Source: Planctomycetota bacterium
GTDB lineage: Bacteria > Planctomycetota > Phycisphaerae > Sedimentisphaerales > Anaerohalosphaeraceae
NCBI GenBank assembly: GCA_012519365.1
Contig: JAAYQH010000087.1
Span: forward strand, 1-14,772
Direction of reading: 5' to 3'
Length of the DNA stretch: 14,772 nt
Made by a program: the position numbers and the translations under genes. The notes beneath the pieces are model-generated. The model saw nothing but the letters and a program-made list of their open reading frames with translations, did no database searches and was not told where the DNA came from. Shown here in pieces: positions 1 through 7,739 of this stretch (position 1 is the stretch's first letter; each line of letters starts with the position of its first letter).

Positions 1-686
1 ATCTTGTAATAATACGTCGGCGACAATTTCAGCGCCCGCAAATCATGAAGATAGCCGCATTCACCGTGAATCAGTTCGCCGAACAACCCCTTTTGGATCA
101 TATTCAAAAGAAGCATTTCCGTATAATCATAACAGCAGTTCTCCATCATCATGCAATGCTTGCGGTACTTCTCCGACACCTCGACCAATTCCCAGCAATC
201 ATCGATGGTCATCGCCAGATTCAGCTCTGTCGCAGCGTGTTTGCCGTTGCGCATTGCCGCCAACGCAATGGGGGCGTGCCATTCCCACGGCGCAGCACTA
301 TAGACAAGGTCTAACTGCTCATTTTCACACATCCGCTGAAAATCTCGCGGCCCATCGGTATAGGCTGCAGGCTCCGGATGTCCTGCCTCCACAAGTGTCT
401 TTTTAGCCCATTCTGCCCGTTCCGGACGTACATCGCAAACTGCCGCCACTTGGCACCCTTCAATACGGGAAAGATTGCGGAGATGCGAACTGCCTTGATT
501 TCCAATCCCGACAAACCCAACCTTGATAATGTCTTTCGGAGGGGTGGGATGGTTTAACATCACAGCCGGCTGGGCCTTGCTGACCGAATGCCCGCAGCCG
601 GAAAGTGCCGTCCCTGCAACCACTGCCCCAAAACCGGCTGCTGCACTCGTTTTGAATAAATCTCGTCGATTCATTTCTTGTTTCAC
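1..686 (-). CDS. GH109-type Gfo/Idh/MocA family protein, Tat-exported lipoprotein (3' end missing)
   Basis: The gene runs off the left edge, leaving 228 codons of an expected 400-plus. I chose GTG at 684-686 (MKQEMNRRDLFK) because AGGAG (minus strand, 694-698) lies 7 nt upstream; the internal ATG at 672-674 would be about 19 nt away. Residues 7-30 form a twin-arginine leader (NRRDLFK, then an Ala/Gly-rich core) ending in a lipobox LSGC, Cys31. A Rossmann NAD-binding motif GIGNQG follows at 60-65. The stretch around 133-138 (APWEWH), the E-N-C-C-Y motif near 182-186 and GLFGEL..GECGYLHDLR at 200-217 match the GH109 family, NAD-dependent alpha-N-acetylgalactosaminidases and relatives. By family knowledge it would process N-acetylgalactosaminides or a related sugar outside the cytoplasm, folded with its cofactor before Tat export. 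The substrate is not determinable here. It is divergent from an AraC regulator, probably its activator. Confidence 0.88.
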   Translation of the reverse strand, partial: MKQEMNRRDLFKTSAAAGFGAVVAGTALSGCGHSVSKAQPAVMLNHPTPPKDIIKVGFVGIGNQGSSHLRNLSRIEGCQVAAVCDVRPERAEWAKKTLVEAGHPEPAAYTDGPRDFQRMCENEQLDLVYSAAPWEWHAPIALAAMRNGKHAATELNLAMTIDDCWELVEVSEKYRKHCMMMENCCYDYTEMLLLNMIQKGLFGELIHGECGYLHDLRALKLSPTYYYK

Positions 687-769
687 GTTCGCTCTCCTGT
701 TCCTGTAGGGTTAGCATTCACCGTTATTCTGACCGTTTGAGGTCGTGTGCACTCCACGAAGACATCCAG

Positions 770-775
770 ATTATA
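770..775 (-). promoter_or_regulatory. Candidate -10 element for the GH109-type gene
   Basis: A perfect TATAAT reads on the minus strand at 775-770. No good -35 hexamer lies 16-18 nt upstream (that position reads TTCGGG), the usual picture for a promoter needing an activator. The predicted transcript would start near 763 and have a leader of roughly 75 nt. The direct repeats at 806-838 would lie at about -43 to -75, where AraC-family activators commonly bind. TATAAT also reads on the plus strand at 772-777, so direction is inferred. Confidence 0.4.
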
Positions 776-788
776 ATGCCTTTTCATC

Positions 789-817
789 TTGCCCCGAATA
801 GACCAACGTAATATAAT
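789..817 (+). promoter_or_regulatory. Candidate sigma70-type promoter of the AraC-family regulator
   Basis: TTGCCC (789-794) is followed by a 17-nt spacer and a perfect TATAAT (812-817). The start site would be near 824, giving a leader of about 30 nt before the GTG at 854. The -10 hexamer lies inside the first of the two direct repeats and the second covers the start site, so binding there could repress the regulator's own gene. Prediction from sequence only. Confidence 0.45.
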
Positions 818-838
818 GATGGAAATACGTAACATAAT
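806..838. promoter_or_regulatory. Two 12-bp direct repeats 21 bp apart, candidate AraC-type operator
   Basis: ACGTAATATAAT (806-817) and ACGTAACATAAT (827-838) match at 11 of 12 positions and start exactly 21 bp apart, two turns of B-DNA. AraC-family proteins typically bind direct repeats with this spacing, placing both sites on one DNA face. The pair lies between the divergent regulator and GH109-type genes, overlaps the predicted regulator promoter and lies upstream of the GH109-type -10. Activation of one gene with autorepression of the other is inference. Confidence 0.55.
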
Positions 839-853
839 TTGAGGATTTGCCCC

Positions 854-1756
854 GTGAAAACCGCCAAAACGCAGAAAATAAAGCGAAAATATACCTCCGG
901 AAAGCCCGGAAATGTGCTCGAGGCGGACTACTTTTACTTCGACACCGCCCCCCGTGAGCATAAAGATTTGGCCATTGTCTGCGGCGGGTATGAAAAATGT
1001 GCGCCGGACTTTGACATCAACCGCAGCAACTATCCCTACTACTTTATCAAATACACCGTCAACGGCAAAGGAACCTTGCACGTCAGCGGCCAGAACCTGT
1101 TCCTTCGGCCGGGAGTCCTGACCGGTTTTGCACCCGGCACACCGCATCATTACCGATCCGATCCTTTTCAGCCGATGGAACATATCTTCATCACATTCCT
1201 CGGGGAAGAATGCCCGGATCTATTCCAAAAAAGCACGATGGGTGAAAAACATTATATTCTGACCGACAACCCGGATGAAACCCTGAATCTGATGAATAAA
1301 ATCCTGTTGCTGGGACACGAAAAAATTGACCACGCCCAGGAAATATGCTGCTGCTATCTGCGTATTCTGCTGCTGGAACAAGCCGCCTATTTGACGAAAA
1401 CCAAGACCAATTTCCCAATTTCCAAAGGAACCTATCTGGATTGTAAACGCTACATCGATACCCATTTTTCCTCCATCAAATCCCCCGGCGAAGTCGCCGA
1501 AAAATGCGGCATCGATGTCCGATATCTATCGGTTTTATTCAAGCGATACTGCCATATTTCCCCAAGTCAGTATCTGCAGCGACTTAAACTCAATAAGGCC
1601 GCCAATCTGCTGCTCACCACCGATTTAGCCATCAAAGAAGTCGCTTTTCGAGTCGGCTTTGAGGATCCTCACCATTTTTCGAAAAACTTCAAAGAACTTC
1701 ACGGTCTGTCGCCTGTTCACTATCGCGAAAACCACATGGCAACCCCCAAACATTGA
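854..1756 (+). CDS. AraC/XylS-family transcriptional regulator
   Basis: A 300-residue cytoplasmic DNA-binding regulator. The GTG at 854 is chosen because GAGG (841-844) lies 9 nt upstream; a TTG at 839 is possible but has no ribosome binding site. The N-terminal part (about 1-160) looks like an AraC-type cupin sensor: the segment with FLRPG and FAPGTPHHY is typical of ligand-binding barrels that sense sugars. The C-terminal 100 residues hold two helix-turn-helix motifs: the first around SPGEVAEKCGIDVRYLSVLF, the second around AIKEVAFRVGFEDPHHFSKNF, ending in the family signature GLSPVHYRE. It diverges from the GH109-type gene with 167 bp between starts, so it most likely controls that gene in response to a related sugar. 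The family is certain; ligand and target are inferred. Confidence 0.93.
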   Translation: MKTAKTQKIKRKYTSGKPGNVLEADYFYFDTAPREHKDLAIVCGGYEKCAPDFDINRSNYPYYFIKYTVNGKGTLHVSGQNLFLRPGVLTGFAPGTPHHYRSDPFQPMEHIFITFLGEECPDLFQKSTMGEKHYILTDNPDETLNLMNKILLLGHEKIDHAQEICCCYLRILLLEQAAYLTKTKTNFPISKGTYLDCKRYIDTHFSSIKSPGEVAEKCGIDVRYLSVLFKRYCHISPSQYLQRLKLNKAANLLLTTDLAIKEVAFRVGFEDPHHFSKNFKELHGLSPVHYRENHMATPKH

Positions 1757-1810
1757 CATCAGGGCGTTTGATTTTATCCAATCCTATTTTCTTACCAGCC
1801 CGGCCTTTTA

Positions 1811-4591
1811 TCAATCTCCCATCCACGTCGGACCAATGGAAATATCCACCTTCAGCGGCACACGCAGGGCCATAGCACCGGTCATTTCCTGTTTAATCCA
1901 TTCGGCATGCCGAGCAGCTTGTGCCTTCGGCAGTTCAAAGACCAGCTCATCGTGAATCTGCAAAATCATCTTGACTTCCGGATGCTCGCTTTTAATCCGT
2001 CGGTGAATGTTGATCATCGCCACTTTAATCAAATCGGCCGCAGAACCTTGAATCACGGTATTGACCGCCATGCGTTCAGCCTGGGACCGCACATTGTGAT
2101 TGCGGCTGTTCAGACCGGTTATCGGACGACGACGACCAAGAATCGTCTCAGCATACCCCCGTTTCGCCGCTTTGGCGATCACCTCGTCCATAAACGCGCG
2201 AATGGACTTGTAACGGGCAAAATAATCCTCGATAAACCGCCGGGCCTCTTGCTGGCCGATGCCGACGCTGCGGGCCAGGCCATAGGGCCCCTGCCCGTAA
2301 ATGATGCCGAAATTAACTGCCTTGGCCTTGCTGCGCATTTGCGGTGTCACCTCCTCAATCGGCACGCCGTAAATCTGAGAAGCGACAAAACTATGAATAT
2401 CGCGATCCTCGGCAAAGGCCTTCAAGAGCGCCTCATCCCTGGAAAAATGTGCCAACAGCCGAAGTTCTATCTGCGAATAGTCGGCACTGAGGATACAGCC
2501 GTTCTTATCGCCCGGCACAAACGCCGCCCGAATGCGGCGACCCAACTCGGTTCGCGCCGGAATGTTCTGCAAGTTCGGATCCGACGAGCTGAGCCGTCCA
2601 GTCGCCGTGACTGTCTGATTAAAGGACGCGTGTACGCGTCCTGTCCGCGGGTTAACCAGTTTCGGCAGCTTGTCAATATAGGTATTCTTGAGTTTGACAA
2701 GCTGGCGATATTGCAAAATCAGCGGAATAATTTCGTGCCGATCCGCCAATTGTTCGAGCACCCCTGCATCGGTACTGCGCAGTGTCTTACCCGATTTAAC
2801 ACTTTCCAGCCCGAGCCGATCAAACAGTATCTCAGCAAGTTGTTTGGGAGAATCCAGATTAAACGGCCCTCCGGTCAACGTATAGATCTTCTCGGTCAGG
2901 TCCTGAATCATATCCGAAAGCTCATTGCTCATCTGCCGCAGCAGCGCCGTATCCAGCGATACGCCGTTGGCCTCCATACGAGCCAGCACCTCCACCAGCG
3001 GCATTTCAACCGTTTCGAACAGCTTTTTCAACGCCGGCTGCGCTTCCAGGCGTCGTGCCAGATATTCATACAACTGCCAGGTCACATCGGCATCCTCAGC
3101 AGAGTAATCACAGGCCGCCTGCGTATCAACCCGGTCAAAAGTACGTTGCGACTTTCCCTTCCCGATCAGCGATGAAATTGTTTTTGGCTCATATCCCAGA
3201 TAATCCCGACTCATCGCGTCCATCGAATGACTGCCGCGGTCGGGCGACAAACAATACGAGGCTACCATCGTATCAAACACCCTGCCATCAGACACCGCTA
3301 TGGGCATGCCGGCGTTTTCAAGGACAAGCCAGTCATATTTAAGATTTTGAGCGATTTTATAACGTTTGGCATCGGTCAGAATCGGCCCGATGACCGCCTT
3401 GACAGACTCCAGCTCAAGCCGATCCTGCCCCAGCGGCGCGCGAACCGGCAAATACCATCCCACATCTGCCTGCCACGAAAAACTCAACCCCACCAAGTCA
3501 GCACGCATGGCGTCAATGTGCGTCGTTTCCGTGTCAAAGGCGAATTTATTTTGTTTTTTCAATTCGTTTACAAAAGCATCCAGCTTCTCCGGCGTATCGA
3601 CCAGATGATAAGACTTATTGGCCAGCCGCTTCGCAGGAGACGCCTGACCATCCTCAAACAGCACGCCTTGCCCTTTTCGCCCGGCCGAGCCGCTTTCGAC
3701 CGCCGAGTCAGACTCGCTCAAACCTTCGTCTTTTAACCCCATTTGCGTCAAAAGACGAGTAAAACCCAACTCCGAAAACACCGCCGCTAATTTTTCTTTA
3801 TCCGGCTCAGATACCCGGAAGGAGGACGGGTCAAATTGAATCGGCGCATCGCAATGAATCGTCACCAACTGCCGGCTTAATTGAACCATCTCCCTACTGG
3901 CCCGCAGGTTCTGACCGCGCTTGCCCTTGATTTCATCGGCATGCGCATACAGAGTATCCAGCGACCCGTATTTTTTGATCCACTCCAACGCTGTCTTCGG
4001 CCCGACATCCGGCACGCCGGGCACATTGTCGGCAGTATCGCCCTGCAAGGCCAACACATCCACAAACTGCTCCGGCACAAGCCCCGTCTCGGCCTTAAGG
4101 GTTTTAAGATCAGTCTTTTTGCCGGTTTTGATGTCATAGATAAAAATCGAGGGGCCAATCAGCTGAAGCATGTCCTTGTCTTTGGAGCAGATATACACCT
4201 GCACGCCCTGCAGGGCAGCCTGTACTGCCAGTGTACCAATCACATCGTCAGCTTCATAGCCGTCCACCCGCAGAACCGGAATCCGCATCGCCTCAAGAAT
4301 CTGCTCAATCCGGGCAATCTGGCCGGGCATATCCTCCGGCATCGGCGGACGATGGGCCTTGTACTCCGGATACATTTTTGTGCGAAACGTAGGCGTCAGC
4401 GATTCCATCACCATGACCACCATGTCCGGCTTTTCCCGCTCAAGCAGCCCCAGCAACATCGTGGTAAACACATAGACCGCCTTGGTCGGTTCTCCGTTGG
4501 GGGCATTCAGAGGACGCATCGGCGCATAATAAGCCGCATAAATGAGACCATGGCCGTCAAAGATAAACAACCGCGGTGGTTTTTTCGTCAT
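1811..4591 (-). CDS. polA: DNA polymerase I
   Basis: A complete 926-residue protein, essentially the E. coli length (928). Residues 1-290 form the 5'-3' exonuclease: FDGHGLIYAAYYA (10-23), YKAHRP (77-82), GYEADDVIG (111-119), SKDKDM (136-141) and the GDTADNVPGVPDVGPKTA helix-hairpin-helix region (184-201). Residues about 325-515 form the 3'-5' proofreading domain with its acidic residues present: DTE (353-355), NLKYD (416-420) and YSAED (496-500), so proofreading should be active, unlike in Taq. The polymerase domain follows: TATGRLSSSDPNLQNIP (662-678), motif A with Asp704, motif B RSKAKAVNFGIIYG (753-766; a Phe sits at the position governing ddNTP discrimination) and motif C HDE (880-882). 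It acts in Okazaki-fragment processing and repair. GAGGGG just upstream supports the ATG. It lies 141 bp downstream of dnaA, same strand; no terminator is visible in the gap. Confidence 0.99.
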   Translation of the reverse strand: MTKKPPRLFIFDGHGLIYAAYYAPMRPLNAPNGEPTKAVYVFTTMLLGLLEREKPDMVVMVMESLTPTFRTKMYPEYKAHRPPMPEDMPGQIARIEQILEAMRIPVLRVDGYEADDVIGTLAVQAALQGVQVYICSKDKDMLQLIGPSIFIYDIKTGKKTDLKTLKAETGLVPEQFVDVLALQGDTADNVPGVPDVGPKTALEWIKKYGSLDTLYAHADEIKGKRGQNLRASREMVQLSRQLVTIHCDAPIQFDPSSFRVSEPDKEKLAAVFSELGFTRLLTQMGLKDEGLSESDSAVESGSAGRKGQGVLFEDGQASPAKRLANKSYHLVDTPEKLDAFVNELKKQNKFAFDTETTHIDAMRADLVGLSFSWQADVGWYLPVRAPLGQDRLELESVKAVIGPILTDAKRYKIAQNLKYDWLVLENAGMPIAVSDGRVFDTMVASYCLSPDRGSHSMDAMSRDYLGYEPKTISSLIGKGKSQRTFDRVDTQAACDYSAEDADVTWQLYEYLARRLEAQPALKKLFETVEMPLVEVLARMEANGVSLDTALLRQMSNELSDMIQDLTEKIYTLTGGPFNLDSPKQLAEILFDRLGLESVKSGKTLRSTDAGVLEQLADRHEIIPLILQYRQLVKLKNTYIDKLPKLVNPRTGRVHASFNQTVTATGRLSSSDPNLQNIPARTELGRRIRAAFVPGDKNGCILSADYSQIELRLLAHFSRDEALLKAFAEDRDIHSFVASQIYGVPIEEVTPQMRSKAKAVNFGIIYGQGPYGLARSVGIGQQEARRFIEDYFARYKSIRAFMDEVIAKAAKRGYAETILGRRRPITGLNSRNHNVRSQAERMAVNTVIQGSAADLIKVAMINIHRRIKSEHPEVKMILQIHDELVFELPKAQAARHAEWIKQEMTGAMALRVPLKVDISIGPTWMGD

Positions 4592-4732
4592 TCCACCCCT
4601 CTCTCTCGCTCAACTCTGATTGGAATAAAAACCCACAATAGAAAACCTCCGCCATGCCAAACGCAAGGCCCAAATCCGTTTTTGGTTTGATGCTCAACCT
4701 TCGCCGCATGACCCTGACAACCAAGGAAGATT

Positions 4733-6058
4733 TTAACCGTTGTTCTTCATAATCCAGCCGGTCAGTTTATCAATCCGTTCCCGAAATGAGGCGTCAGACT
4801 TATATAACTGCTCGATTTTGGAACAGGCATGCACTACAGTGGAGTGGTCGCGTCCGCCAAGATGACCGCCGATCTCCTCCAGGCTGTGGCGGGTCAAATT
4901 CCGGGCCAAATACATACAGACCTGCCGGGGCAGGGCGATACTTTGGCTACGTTTTTTACTTTGCAAATCAGTAATGCGAACATCAAAATGCTCACTGACT
5001 GCCCGGACAATGTCGCTCATGGAGACACTGCGGCAGGTGAGCTCCTGAACGCCAAGGGCCTGTTTGGCCAACTCAAGTGTAATCGGCTGGCCGGAGGCGC
5101 GGGCCGTGGCATAAATCACCGTCAACGCCCCTTCCAACTCGCGTATATTGGATTTGAAATGCTCAGCGATTAACTCGGCCACCGTGTCCGGCAACACCAG
5201 GCCGCGCAGATGGGCCTTCTTTTTGACAATGGCAATCCGCGTCTCATAACTGGGCGGATCCAGCCGAGCGACCAGACCCCATTTGAACCGGCTGATCAGC
5301 CGATCTTCAAGGGCAGCCAACTCCTGCGGCGGACTGTCCGCAGTCAGAATAATTTGTTTGCGATTGTTATAAAGGACGTTAAAGGTATGAAAAAACTCTT
5401 CCTGACTTTGTTCACGCTCCCGCAGAAACTGAACATCATCGATAATGAGAATGTCCACATTGCGATACTGATTTTGAAACTCCGGCAGATTACCCTGCTC
5501 GATCGCACTGATAAAGCCGTTGACAAACTGCTCGCAACTATGAAACTCTGTCCGCAAATGCGGCGCGCGTTTCTGGGTTTCATGGCAAACCGCATGCAGC
5601 AAATGCGTCTTGCCCAACCCCACATCCCCATACAAAAACAGCGGATTATAAATCACACCGGGATTCTGACTGACAGCAATACAGCTGGCATGTGCCAACC
5701 GATTGCACGGCCCAACCACAAAACTCTCGAACGTATAGTCCGGATGCAGCCGCACTTGACGCTGCATAACATCGGACTCGGCCGCGCCGTCTTGCCGGCC
5801 GGTAACAACAAACTGAACACCGACCAAATGCCCCGTGATTCGTTGAGCCGCCTGGGTAAAGGCCGCCAGACATCGGTCGTGCAAATATTGAGCCCACGAC
5901 GGATCCGAACAGCCCACTTGCAGCAGCCCGCCATCAAACGACACCACCCTCAATTCGTCAAACCAAGTGCGGGCATTTACCGGATCGACAGATCGAACAT
6001 CTTCAAGTATGCGTTCCAGAATTTCCGATGTATCCTGAACGACCAAAGGCAACCTCAT
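4733..6058 (-). CDS. dnaA: Chromosomal replication initiator protein DnaA
   Basis: A 441-residue DnaA. Domain I (about 1-90) is present; domain II is very short (about 90-105). The AAA+ domain III carries Walker A GDVGLGKT (144-151), Walker B LIIDD (204-208), sensor 1 ILTAD (237-241), the arginine-finger region LISRFKWGL (254-262, Arg257) and sensor 2 NIRELEGAL (304-312). Domain IV ends with the DNA-binding signature GGRDHSTVVHACSKIE (401-416). It is therefore a full initiator able to bind DnaA boxes and open the origin, not a Hda-type paralogue. The ATG has only a weak purine-rich upstream stretch, so the start is less certain than the gene. Its neighbours are polA downstream and a DJ-1 gene upstream; dnaN, recF and gyrB are absent from the window. 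Confidence 0.98.
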   Translation of the reverse strand: MRLPLVVQDTSEILERILEDVRSVDPVNARTWFDELRVVSFDGGLLQVGCSDPSWAQYLHDRCLAAFTQAAQRITGHLVGVQFVVTGRQDGAAESDVMQRQVRLHPDYTFESFVVGPCNRLAHASCIAVSQNPGVIYNPLFLYGDVGLGKTHLLHAVCHETQKRAPHLRTEFHSCEQFVNGFISAIEQGNLPEFQNQYRNVDILIIDDVQFLREREQSQEEFFHTFNVLYNNRKQIILTADSPPQELAALEDRLISRFKWGLVARLDPPSYETRIAIVKKKAHLRGLVLPDTVAELIAEHFKSNIRELEGALTVIYATARASGQPITLELAKQALGVQELTCRSVSMSDIVRAVSEHFDVRITDLQSKKRSQSIALPRQVCMYLARNLTRHSLEEIGGHLGGRDHSTVVHACSKIEQLYKSDASFRERIDKLTGWIMKNNG

Positions 6059-6185
6059 ATTTCTTTAATGACCAAAAGACCCAAAATGTCTATGTCTTTT
6101 CTCTACAAACAGGACGAACCGGAAACGAAACCCCCTTACACTATCAGAAATGCGGGAGTCTTCTCCGGTCCTAACCAAAAACCAG

Positions 6186-6214
6186 ACTCTACCGCCTTGC
6201 TGAAACATTGTCAA
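6186..6214 (-). promoter_or_regulatory. Candidate sigma70-type promoter of dnaA
   Basis: On the minus strand a perfect TTGACA (6214-6209) is followed by a 17-nt spacer and TAGAGT (6191-6186, four of six matches to TATAAT). The start site would be near 6179, leaving a leader of about 120 nt before the dnaA ATG. It lies in the 258-bp gap between the DJ-1 gene and dnaA. No consensus DnaA box (TTATNCACA) was found in this gap, so autoregulation by DnaA is not evident. Confidence 0.5.
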
Positions 6215-6316
6215 AGGAATTTACAACACCGCGTTCTCAGACGCAACACCCCCTGCTTCCAAGTAATTTATCGCGGGAAAAAAACTCTTTGAAATGAACA
6301 AGAAAACGCGCAGCAA

Positions 6317-6874
6317 TCACTGCGGCCAGAGCGCGATCATCGGTTCAGCCACGGATTTGGCTTTGTCCGCCCCCATCAGCTGGCGTACCAACTCAAGGGC
6401 AAACTCCAACGCCGTCCCCGGCCCTCGACTGGTCACACAATGGCCGTCTACGACAACGCGTTGATCAGCTTGCGATTTGTCCGGCAGCGAATCGACAAAG
6501 GCAGGATGGCAGGTCGCTTTTGGCGGCAATAAGTTATGAGTGCCCAACACAACCGCCGGTGAGGCGCATATCGCCGCGTACCAACCGCCGCGCTCTTTTT
6601 GGGCCTTGAGAAGATCAATCAAAGGCCGGCTGTCCCGCAAATGTTCGGCCCCCGGCATCCCGCCGGGCAAGACAATGCACGTGTACCTTTTATCGGAACA
6701 TTGAGCGATCTGGGTATCGGCTATCAATTTAACACCTCGCGAGGCGGTAATCTGAAGCGCACCGACCGAGGCCACCGTCACCCCTGCCCCCGCCCGACGC
6801 AACACATCAATTACGGTAACCGCTTCAATCTCTTCTATTCCATCGGCAATCGCAACCAGTATTTGCACAGCCAT
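6317..6874 (-). CDS. DJ-1/PfpI (YajL/ThiJ-like) family protein
   Basis: A 185-residue single-domain protein, the usual length for the family. It resembles E. coli YajL along its whole length: the start VLVAIADGIEEIEAV contains the conserved Glu17, VLPGGMPGAEHLRDS (68-82) forms the Rossmann-like loop, and AAICASPAVVL (100-110) is the nucleophile elbow with Cys103; RGPGTALEFAL closes the domain. Members are linked to oxidative-stress resistance and protein repair; deglycase activity is reported for the family but debated. A good ribosome binding site (AAGGAAGG, plus-strand 6877-6884) precedes the ATG. It follows mlaE after 55 bp on the same strand and could be cotranscribed with it, but there is no evident functional link. 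Three heptanucleotide repeats lie directly in its leader. Confidence 0.93.
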   Translation of the reverse strand: MAVQILVAIADGIEEIEAVTVIDVLRRAGAGVTVASVGALQITASRGVKLIADTQIAQCSDKRYTCIVLPGGMPGAEHLRDSRPLIDLLKAQKERGGWYAAICASPAVVLGTHNLLPPKATCHPAFVDSLPDKSQADQRVVVDGHCVTSRGPGTALEFALELVRQLMGADKAKSVAEPMIALWPQ

Positions 6875-6881
6875 AACCTTC

Positions 6882-6902
6882 CTTTCTGCATTCTGCGTTC
6901 TG
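6882..6902. repeat. Three tandem heptanucleotides of the type NNTTCTG
   Basis: Reading the plus strand, CTTTCTG, CATTCTG and CGTTCTG follow one another without a gap (minus strand CAGAANN). They lie between mlaE and the DJ-1 gene, about 8 nt upstream of the DJ-1 start and partly overlapping its ribosome binding site. The same heptad type recurs at 14633-14666. Confidence 0.6.
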
Positions 6903-6929
6903 AATGTCGCGGCTTACAGTCTTGTCCAT

Positions 6930-7739
6930 TTACAGCAAAGGACGCAACGTCCAGAACGTTTTATACACCGCGTCAAGGATAACTGCAAACACATAATTCA
7001 TCGCCAGAATCGTCATAAAACTGCCGACAAACGCCTCGGTACAGGCCTGACCAACCCCTTGGGCACCCTCTCGGCATGTAAAGCCCTTATAACAACTGAT
7101 CAGCGCAATCGCCCCGCCAAAGAAAAAACCCTTTAGTATCCCCGTGGACACATCCCACAGTTCCACGCCCTGAGCACTGTATTCCCAATATGCCCCCGCA
7201 TTGATCTTCAATTGCAGGACACTGATAAAGTAGCCCCCCAATATACCCAGCAAATCGGCGTAAACAATTAAAAACGGCGTAAGCAACAAACACGCCAACA
7301 CACGCGGCCCCACCAAATACACCATCGGATCAGTCCCCATACTCCGCACCGCCGCGATCTGCTCGGTAACATTCATCGTGCCCAGCTCCGCCGTCAGCGC
7401 CCCGCCAACGCGTCCAGCCAGCATCACCGCCGCCAATACCGGCCCCAATTCTTTGACCACGGCGATGTTAATCAACACACCGAGCCGCTCCTCAAGCCCC
7501 ATTACGGCCAACTGTCCATACGCCTGAATCGCCAGAATCATCCCGACAAATGCACCGGTTGCCATAATCACCGGCACACTGCGTACCCCGATCGTGTTCA
7601 TCTGGGTAACGACGTAGCTGTAATAATCGGGCTTAAAAAATATCTTGACTATCGCGCCGAATGTCCCGCCGGTAAACCGCCAGAATCGACCGATCCGTTC
7701 GATACCATTAAGTGTGGTAGATCCGATTTGTTCAAGCAT
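6930..7739 (-). CDS. mlaE: MlaE-family phospholipid ABC transporter permease
   Basis: A 269-residue integral inner-membrane protein with about five to six hydrophobic segments. It contains the hallmark MlaE/Ttg2B region KELGPVLAAVMLAGRVGG followed by ALTAELGTMNVTEQIAA (96-130), then VGPRVLACLLLTPFL (143-157). In the Mla system this permease pairs with the MlaF ATPase and an MlaD MCE protein to move phospholipids between inner and outer membranes, which supports a diderm cell. Here no mlaF or mlaD lies downstream; the next gene is a DJ-1 protein, so partners must be encoded elsewhere. The ATG lacks a clear ribosome binding site, but the family start MLE..G....... fits. Upstream is a 440-bp AT-rich gap and a divergent gene. 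Confidence 0.93.
   Translation of the reverse strand: MLEQIGSTTLNGIERIGRFWRFTGGTFGAIVKIFFKPDYYSYVVTQMNTIGVRSVPVIMATGAFVGMILAIQAYGQLAVMGLEERLGVLINIAVVKELGPVLAAVMLAGRVGGALTAELGTMNVTEQIAAVRSMGTDPMVYLVGPRVLACLLLTPFLIVYADLLGILGGYFISVLQLKINAGAYWEYSAQGVELWDVSTGILKGFFFGGAIALISCYKGFTCREGAQGVGQACTEAFVGSFMTILAMNYVFAVILDAVYKTFWTLRPLL

Noticed and set aside
731..744. GACC-N6-GGTC inverted repeat in the leader of the GH109-type gene
   Set aside because: Only four paired bases per arm; too short to stand out from chance, and the direct repeats at 806-838 are a better operator candidate.
1907..3175. Long plus-strand reading frame (422 codons) opposite polA
   Set aside because: It lies in the codon-aligned antisense frame of polA. 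Such frames stay open when the sense gene avoids TTA, CTA and TCA codons. The predicted protein has no recognisable domain and is rich in His, Arg and Gln.
4552..4704. A roughly 50-codon minus-strand frame in the dnaA-polA gap running into the polA start (MRRRLSIKPKTDLGL...)
   Set aside because: No ribosome binding site and no recognisable family; it overlaps the polA start in another frame. Most likely chance.
5210..6292. Long plus-strand reading frame (360 codons) opposite dnaA
   Set aside because: Also codon-aligned antisense to a certain gene, with no domain or ribosome binding site; the open frame is a by-product of dnaA codon use.
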